DNA of 64,000 bases, taken from positions 744,001 through 808,000 of the forward strand of contig NZ_PDJH01000001.1 of assembly GCF_002564025.1 (NCBI RefSeq), given 5' to 3'. The stretch comes from Flavimobilis soli. Lineage in GTDB: Bacteria > Actinomycetota > Actinomycetes > Actinomycetales > Cellulomonadaceae. A program made the translations under genes and the position numbers. The notes beneath the pieces were generated by a model. The model had not been told where the DNA came from. It worked only from the letters and a program-made list of their open reading frames with translations, and did no database searches. Shown here piece by piece: positions 60,096 to 64,000 of this stretch (position 1 is its first letter; each line of letters starts with the position of its first letter).

Positions 60096-60100
60096 GCCCG

Positions 60101-60132
60101 CCGTGGGCTCAGCCCTCCGTGGGCTCAGCCCG
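60101..60132 (+). repeat. Two-copy 16-bp tandem repeat after mscS
   Basis: CCGTGGGCTCAGCCC followed by T or G, twice in direct order (60101-60116 and 60117-60132), with partial copies on either side. It is directly after the mscS stop. Confidence 0.6.
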
Positions 60133-60253
60133 CCGGTCTGAACCCACCGGATCGAGCCTGCCGGGCTGTGCCCTCGGATCTGATGCCACACGGCGGGCCG
60201 GAGCCCCGACAGCAGGGCCTGGCCCGACCGTCCCGCACCTCGACCCAGGAAGC

Positions 60254-60289
60254 ACGAAGCCCCGGCCCCCGAAGGGGCCAGGGCTTCGT
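60254..60289 (-). terminator. Terminator after the PTS EIIA gene
   Basis: 16-bp stem with one mismatch (60254-60269 with 60274-60289). On the minus strand the loop is TTCG, a stable tetraloop. Confidence 0.75.
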
Positions 60290-60302
60290 CAGGTCTGCCT
60301 GC

Positions 60303-60770
60303 TCAGCTCCAGCGCAGGAGCGGGTCGCCCGCGGCGACCTTCGTGCCAGGCTCCGCGAGGATCTCGAGCGCCGTCGCGTCGCCCTGGAGAGCGACGACCG
60401 GGCAGATGGCCGCGTAACCGGCCTCGGTCACCGCGTCGGGCGACCAGGTGACGATGACGTCGCCCGCGCTGACCGCGGCACCCGCCTCGACCTCCTTCTC
60501 GAAGCCCGATCCGCGCATGCCGACCGTCCCGACACCGAGGTGCACGAGGAGCGTGCGCCCGTCGGCGAGCTCGAGCGCGAACGCGTGCGGGAACGACGTC
60601 GCGACGACGCCGTCAGCCGGCGCCACGACCGACTGCTCCTGCCCTGCGTCCGGGATGATCGCGACGCCAGGCCCGACCATCGCGGCCGCGAAGACCTCGT
60701 CGGGAACATCGGCCAGGGACACGACGGTCCCCGCGAGCGGAGCCGCGACCTCGAGCGGTCCGCGCGCCAT
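60303..60770 (-). CDS. PTS glucose-type EIIA protein
   Basis: 155 residues, a single EIIA-glucose domain. His62 (PHAFAL) and the phospho-acceptor His77 (LLVHLGVGTV) are present. It passes phosphate from HPr to EIIB. It starts two bases after the EIIB stop. Whether it also regulates, as Crr does in enteric bacteria, is not known. Confidence 0.9.
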   Translation of the reverse strand: MARGPLEVAAPLAGTVVSLADVPDEVFAAAMVGPGVAIIPDAGQEQSVVAPADGVVATSFPHAFALELADGRTLLVHLGVGTVGMRGSGFEKEVEAGAAVSAGDVIVTWSPDAVTEAGYAAICPVVALQGDATALEILAEPGTKVAAGDPLLRWS

Positions 60771-60772
60771 GC

Positions 60773-61003
60773 TCAGCGCAGTCCCTCGAGCTCAGCAGCG
60801 AGGTTGTCCGCCTCGGGGCCCACGATGACCTGGACGATCCGGCCCGAGCGCACGACGCCGAAAGCGCCCGTCTCGCGCAGACCAGCCTCGTCGACCTGTG
60901 CCGGGTCCGTGACCTCGACGCGCAGCCGCGTGATGCACGGCTCGAGGTCGACCACGTTCTCGCCGCCGCCGAGGGCAGCCAGGATCTGCTCCGCCTTGCT
61001 CAT
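60773..61003 (-). CDS. PTS glucose-type EIIB protein
   Basis: 76 residues, a free EIIB domain. The phosphocysteine is Cys23 in DLEPCITRLRVEV. The ATG at 61003 has GGGAG upstream. The sugar specificity (glucose or N-acetylglucosamine) cannot be read, and the membrane EIIC component is not in the window. Operon with EIIA, divergent from ptsI. Confidence 0.9.
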   Translation of the reverse strand: MSKAEQILAALGGGENVVDLEPCITRLRVEVTDPAQVDEAGLRETGAFGVVRSGRIVQVIVGPEADNLAAELEGLR

Positions 61004-61097
61004 GTCCGCACTCCCGTGTTCGTCCGTCGCCGCCGGGTCCGTCCCGGACCTCGCGGCCTGCTGCTTCGGGCCGGCCTGGGGCCGACGCACCTTCACC

Positions 61098-61104
61098 TAG
61101 CCTA
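61098..61104. promoter_or_regulatory. Overlapping divergent -10 elements between EIIB and ptsI
   Basis: TAGCCT on the plus strand (61098-61103) and TAGGCT on the minus strand (61104-61099) share six bases. They could be face-to-face -10 elements of the two PTS units, each with a leader of about 90-130 nt. Inferred. Confidence 0.35.
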
Positions 61105-61242
61105 CGTCCCCACGGGCGCGCGGGCAGACGGCGACCACCTGCGCTGCGTGCGGTGCCGTCGTTTGGCGCAGCGCCGCCGAAGGGAGACACTGAGGACGGT
61201 CACACCCCTCGACGACCCGCCAACGAAGGCAACGGAGGCACC

Positions 61243-62937
61243 GTGAACCCGGCACCTGAGCAGCGGACGATCACCGGCATCGGCGTCAGCCGCGGGATCG
61301 TCTCCGGACCTGTCGTGCACCTCCCCGAGCCGATCGAGGAACCGCCCGCCGGCCTTCGCCTGAGCCCGAGCGACGACACCGCCGCCGCAGCGGCACGCAT
61401 CCCCGAGGCCGTCGCGGCCGTCGTCGCGCAGCTCGAGGCGGCGGCGAGCCACGCGACGGGTGACGCAGCCGACGTCCTCGTCGCGACCGCCGCCATCGCG
61501 GCCGACCCGACCCTGAGCGCCGACGCGCACCGTCGCGTCGTCGAGGAGCACCTCGTCCCCGAGCGTGCCGTGTGGGAGGCCGCCGACGCCGTCGCGGCCC
61601 AGCTCGAGGCGCTCGGCGGCTACCTCGCCGAACGCGCGAGCGACGTGCACGACGTGCGCGACCGCGTCGTCGCGCAGCTCACCGGCCGCCAGGCGCCCGG
61701 TGTCCCCGACCGCCAGGAGCCGTTCGTGCTCGTCGCGACGGACCTCGCGCCGTCGACGACCGCGACGCTCGACCCCGAGCGCATCCTCGCGATCGTCACG
61801 GACGGCGCAGGCCCGACGTCGCACACCGCGATCGTCGCGAACGCGCGCGGCATCCCCGCGATCGTCGGCGCAGCCGGCGCGAGCGCGACCCTCGAGGAGG
61901 GCGCGACCGTCCTCGTCAACGGCGCCTCGGGCGTCGTCGTCCTCGACCCCACGCAGGAGCAGATCGAGGCGGCGGGCAAGCTCGCCGCGATCGACCGCAC
62001 GTTCGACGGCACGGGCCGCACGAGCGACGGCCACCGCGTCCAGCTCCTCGCCAACATCGGCAACCCCGACGACGCCGAGGCCGCGGCCCGCGTCGGCGCC
62101 GAGGGCGTCGGTCTCTTCCGCTCGGAGTTCTGTTTCCTCGGGCGCGAGACTCCGCCGAGCGTCGAGGAGCAGGTCGAGCAGTACCGCCGCGTGCTCTCCC
62201 GGTTCCCGGGACGCAAGGTCGTCGTGCGCACGCTCGACTCGGGCGCCGACAAGCCGCTGCTCTTCCTCACGTCGCCCGACGAGGAGAACCCGGCGCTCGG
62301 CGTCCGCGGCCTGCGCGCCGCAGCGACCTGGCCAGGCCTGCTCGACGACCAGCTCGAGGCGATCGCCCAGGCGGCGGCCGCCGAGAAGGCCGAGGTCTGG
62401 GTCATGGCGCCGATGGTGTCGACGGTCGACGAGACCGAGGACTTCGTCGCGGCGTGCGCCCGGCACGGCCTGGACACGGCCGGGGTCATGGTCGAGGTGC
62501 CGAGCGCCGCGCTGCTCGCGGGGCCGATCCTCGCGCGCGCGTCGTTCGCGTCGATCGGCACGAACGACCTCACGCAGTACACGATGGCCGCCGACCGCCT
62601 GCTCGGCTCGCTCGCCGCGCTCTCCAACCCGTGGCAGCCCGCCGTCCTTCAGCTGATCGCCGCGACGTGCCGCGCGGGCGCGCAGCAGGACCGCCCGGTC
62701 GGCGTCTGCGGCGAGGCCGCGTCGCACGCGTCCCTCGCCGCGGTGCTCGTCGGGCTCGGCGTGACGTCGCTGTCGATGACGCCGCGCGCCATCCCCGACA
62801 TCGCGACCGCGCTCGGCGCCGTGACGCTCGAGGAGTGCAGGGAGGTCGCCCGCCTCGCGCTCGACGCCGAGACCGCCGAGGCCGCGCGCACCGCGGTGCG
62901 CGCCCGCCTCCCCCAGCTCGCCGAGCTCGGGCTCTAG
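61243..62937 (+). CDS. ptsI: PTS enzyme I (phosphoenolpyruvate-protein phosphotransferase)
   Basis: 564 residues. It takes phosphate from phosphoenolpyruvate and gives it to HPr. Phospho-His194 lies in GPTSHTAIVANARGIPAIVG; the PEP-binding barrel has GLFRSEFCFLGRE, and the catalytic Cys is in RPVGVCGEAASH. The GTG at 61243 follows GGAGG. No HPr gene is adjacent; the only HPr domain in the window is on DhaM. Confidence 0.96.
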   Translation: MNPAPEQRTITGIGVSRGIVSGPVVHLPEPIEEPPAGLRLSPSDDTAAAAARIPEAVAAVVAQLEAAASHATGDAADVLVATAAIAADPTLSADAHRRVVEEHLVPERAVWEAADAVAAQLEALGGYLAERASDVHDVRDRVVAQLTGRQAPGVPDRQEPFVLVATDLAPSTTATLDPERILAIVTDGAGPTSHTAIVANARGIPAIVGAAGASATLEEGATVLVNGASGVVVLDPTQEQIEAAGKLAAIDRTFDGTGRTSDGHRVQLLANIGNPDDAEAAARVGAEGVGLFRSEFCFLGRETPPSVEEQVEQYRRVLSRFPGRKVVVRTLDSGADKPLLFLTSPDEENPALGVRGLRAAATWPGLLDDQLEAIAQAAAAEKAEVWVMAPMVSTVDETEDFVAACARHGLDTAGVMVEVPSAALLAGPILARASFASIGTNDLTQYTMAADRLLGSLAALSNPWQPAVLQLIAATCRAGAQQDRPVGVCGEAASHASLAAVLVGLGVTSLSMTPRAIPDIATALGAVTLEECREVARLALDAETAEAARTAVRARLPQLAELGL

Positions 62938-63019
62938 CCCACCGCGAGCGCCGCCTGCGCGCCCGGGGTGTGACGCCCGCCTCGGACTCGTGCCCGAGCC
63001 GGCGTGGGAAGATCGTCCG

Positions 63020-63403
63020 GTGACTGACGACTCCTTCTACGCAGCGGTGGGAGGTCACGAGACCTTCCAGCGGATCGTCGACGCCTTCTACGAAGGTGTC
63101 GCGAACGACGACGTCTTGCGCCCCATGTACCCCGAGGAGGACCTCGGGCCCGCCAACGAGCGCATGGTCATGTTCCTCGAGCAGTACTGGGGCGGCCCGA
63201 CGACGTACTCCGAGCGACGCGGCCACCCTCGCCTGCGCGCGCGGCACATGCCGTACAAGGTCAACCCGCTCGCCCGGGACCGCTGGATCACCCACATGAC
63301 CGCTGCGGTGCGCAGCGTCCGCCTCTCCCCCCTGCACGAGGCCGAGATGCTCGACTACGTCGAGCGCGCCGCGCACTCGATGATCAACACGTTCGACGAC
63401 TGA
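63020..63403 (+). CDS. glbO: Truncated haemoglobin, group II (trHbO)
   Basis: 127 residues, like mycobacterial trHbO. Seen: the FYEGVANDDVLRPMYPEEDL region, MFLEQYWGGPTTYSERRGHPRLRARHMPY with the proximal His, and the Trp of the distal site in RWITHM. I chose the GTG at 63020 because its length fits and GAAGAT lies 6 nt upstream (leaderless pattern); an earlier GTG at 62990 is possible. It binds oxygen or handles reactive oxygen and nitrogen species. Confidence 0.9.
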   Translation: MTDDSFYAAVGGHETFQRIVDAFYEGVANDDVLRPMYPEEDLGPANERMVMFLEQYWGGPTTYSERRGHPRLRARHMPYKVNPLARDRWITHMTAAVRSVRLSPLHEAEMLDYVERAAHSMINTFDD

Positions 63404-63410
63404 GGCACCG

Positions 63411-64000
63411 ATGACCGAGACCAGCAGCCAGACCCCGACCGAGGCTGCAGAGCCCTTCCGCAACCTCCAGGCCGTCCTCGAGCTCGACCGCACGGGCGAC
63501 GACACGTTCGTCGGCTCGAGCCTGCCCCAGCTCAACGGTCGCGTGTACGGCGGCCAGGTCCTCGCGCAGTCCCTCCTCGCCGCCGGCGCGACGACGCCCG
63601 AGGACCGCCCGCCGCACTCGCTGCACGGCTACTTCCTGCGCCCCGGCGCCCTCGACGAGCCGATCACCTTCGACGTCGAGCGCATGCGCGACGGCCGCTC
63701 CTTCAGCGTGCGCCAGGTGCACGCCGTGCAGAACGGCAAGCCCATCCTCACGATGACGGCCTCCTTCCAGGAGGTGCAGCCCGGGATCGACGAAGCGCAG
63801 ACGATGCCCGACGCGCCCTCCCCCGAGTCCGTCGAGTCGGCGGTCGACAAGCTCGGCTCGCTCGACCACCCGGTCGCGAAGTTCTGGACGAGCCAGGCCG
63901 CGTTCGACATCCGGCACGTCAACGGCTCGCTCTACCTGTCGCCCGACCGGGAGGGGGACGACCGGCAGATGGTGTGGCTGCGCGCCCGCGGCCCCGTCGC
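63411..64000 (+). CDS. tesB: Acyl-CoA thioesterase II (TesB-like), cut by the window end
   Basis: The first 196 residues are visible. Double-hotdog thioesterase: GRVYGGQVLAQSLLAAG and SLHGYFLRPGALDEP are the signature segments of the first hotdog domain, and SFSVRQVHAVQNG follows. It hydrolyses acyl-CoA to free acid and CoA. The ATG is 8 nt past the globin stop, with GAGG overlapping that stop, so the two are one unit. The second hotdog and its catalytic residues lie beyond base 64000. Confidence 0.93.
   Translation, partial: MTETSSQTPTEAAEPFRNLQAVLELDRTGDDTFVGSSLPQLNGRVYGGQVLAQSLLAAGATTPEDRPPHSLHGYFLRPGALDEPITFDVERMRDGRSFSVRQVHAVQNGKPILTMTASFQEVQPGIDEAQTMPDAPSPESVESAVDKLGSLDHPVAKFWTSQAAFDIRHVNGSLYLSPDREGDDRQMVWLRARGPV

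Overview
The window is very GC-rich and gene-dense. It reads as chromosomal DNA of an actinobacterium of the order Micrococcales, most like the Cellulomonas group. The evidence is the ileS-folC-DUF4233-ndk block, a translational T-box in front of ileS, tandem clpP genes with clpX and tig, coenzyme F420 genes, a mycothiol-type DsbA-like protein, and many leaderless promoters (TAnnnT followed by 6-7 nt and the start codon). The taxon is an inference from gene content. I saw no prophage, insertion sequence, CRISPR array or rRNA.

Layout. 1-12.7 kb (minus strand): smc, ndk, a DUF4233 membrane protein, a drug exporter, a PTS-type dihydroxyacetone kinase (dhaK, dhaL, dhaM-HPr), folC and ileS behind its T-box. 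12.7-18.2 kb: a small unknown gene, an SDR, proC, and a three-gene importer of the proposed F420-0 type. 18.2-22.6 kb: cold-shock protein, fatty-acid desaturase, an ArsR regulator with a truncated SRPBCC partner, then cofE and an F420-dependent dehydrogenase of the FGD type. 22.7-36 kb: valS, acyl-CoA ligase, a polar amino-acid ABC transporter, a baeRF/Rv2629-like protein, chorismate mutase, clpX, clpP2, clpP1 and tig.

36-38.1 kb is a small accessory pocket. It holds a frameshifted gene for an apparent EVE/PUA-like plus PD-(D/E)XK nuclease, a small membrane protein, tRNA-Pro and tRNA-Gly. 38.1-40.2 kb is a cysteine synthesis unit, cysK and cysE, preceded by a short open frame with eight Cys codons and overlapping hairpins, which is a strong candidate for a cysteine attenuator. 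40.2-50 kb: a GntR/DUF1648 pair under a long palindrome, an LLM flavin/F420 oxidoreductase, hypothetical proteins, a NERD-UvrD helicase, an alkyltransferase-like protein, an Eis-type acetyltransferase, a Nei/Fpg glycosylase and rpiB. 50-64 kb: PepO, a membrane-anchored unknown, a DsbA-like protein, PepN, MalQ, an MscS channel, PTS EIIA and EIIB divergent from ptsI, a truncated haemoglobin and the start of an acyl-CoA thioesterase II.

How the parts fit. PTS enzyme I (ptsI) could phosphorylate the HPr domain carried on DhaM, and through it dihydroxyacetone kinase and the glucose-type EIIA and EIIB. The F420-0 importer, CofE and the F420-dependent oxidoreductases suggest acquisition, glutamylation and use of F420. 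The clearest new leads are the EVE-nuclease remnant and the Cys-rich leader; the embedded ArsR operator, the DhaM internal start and the F420 set come next.
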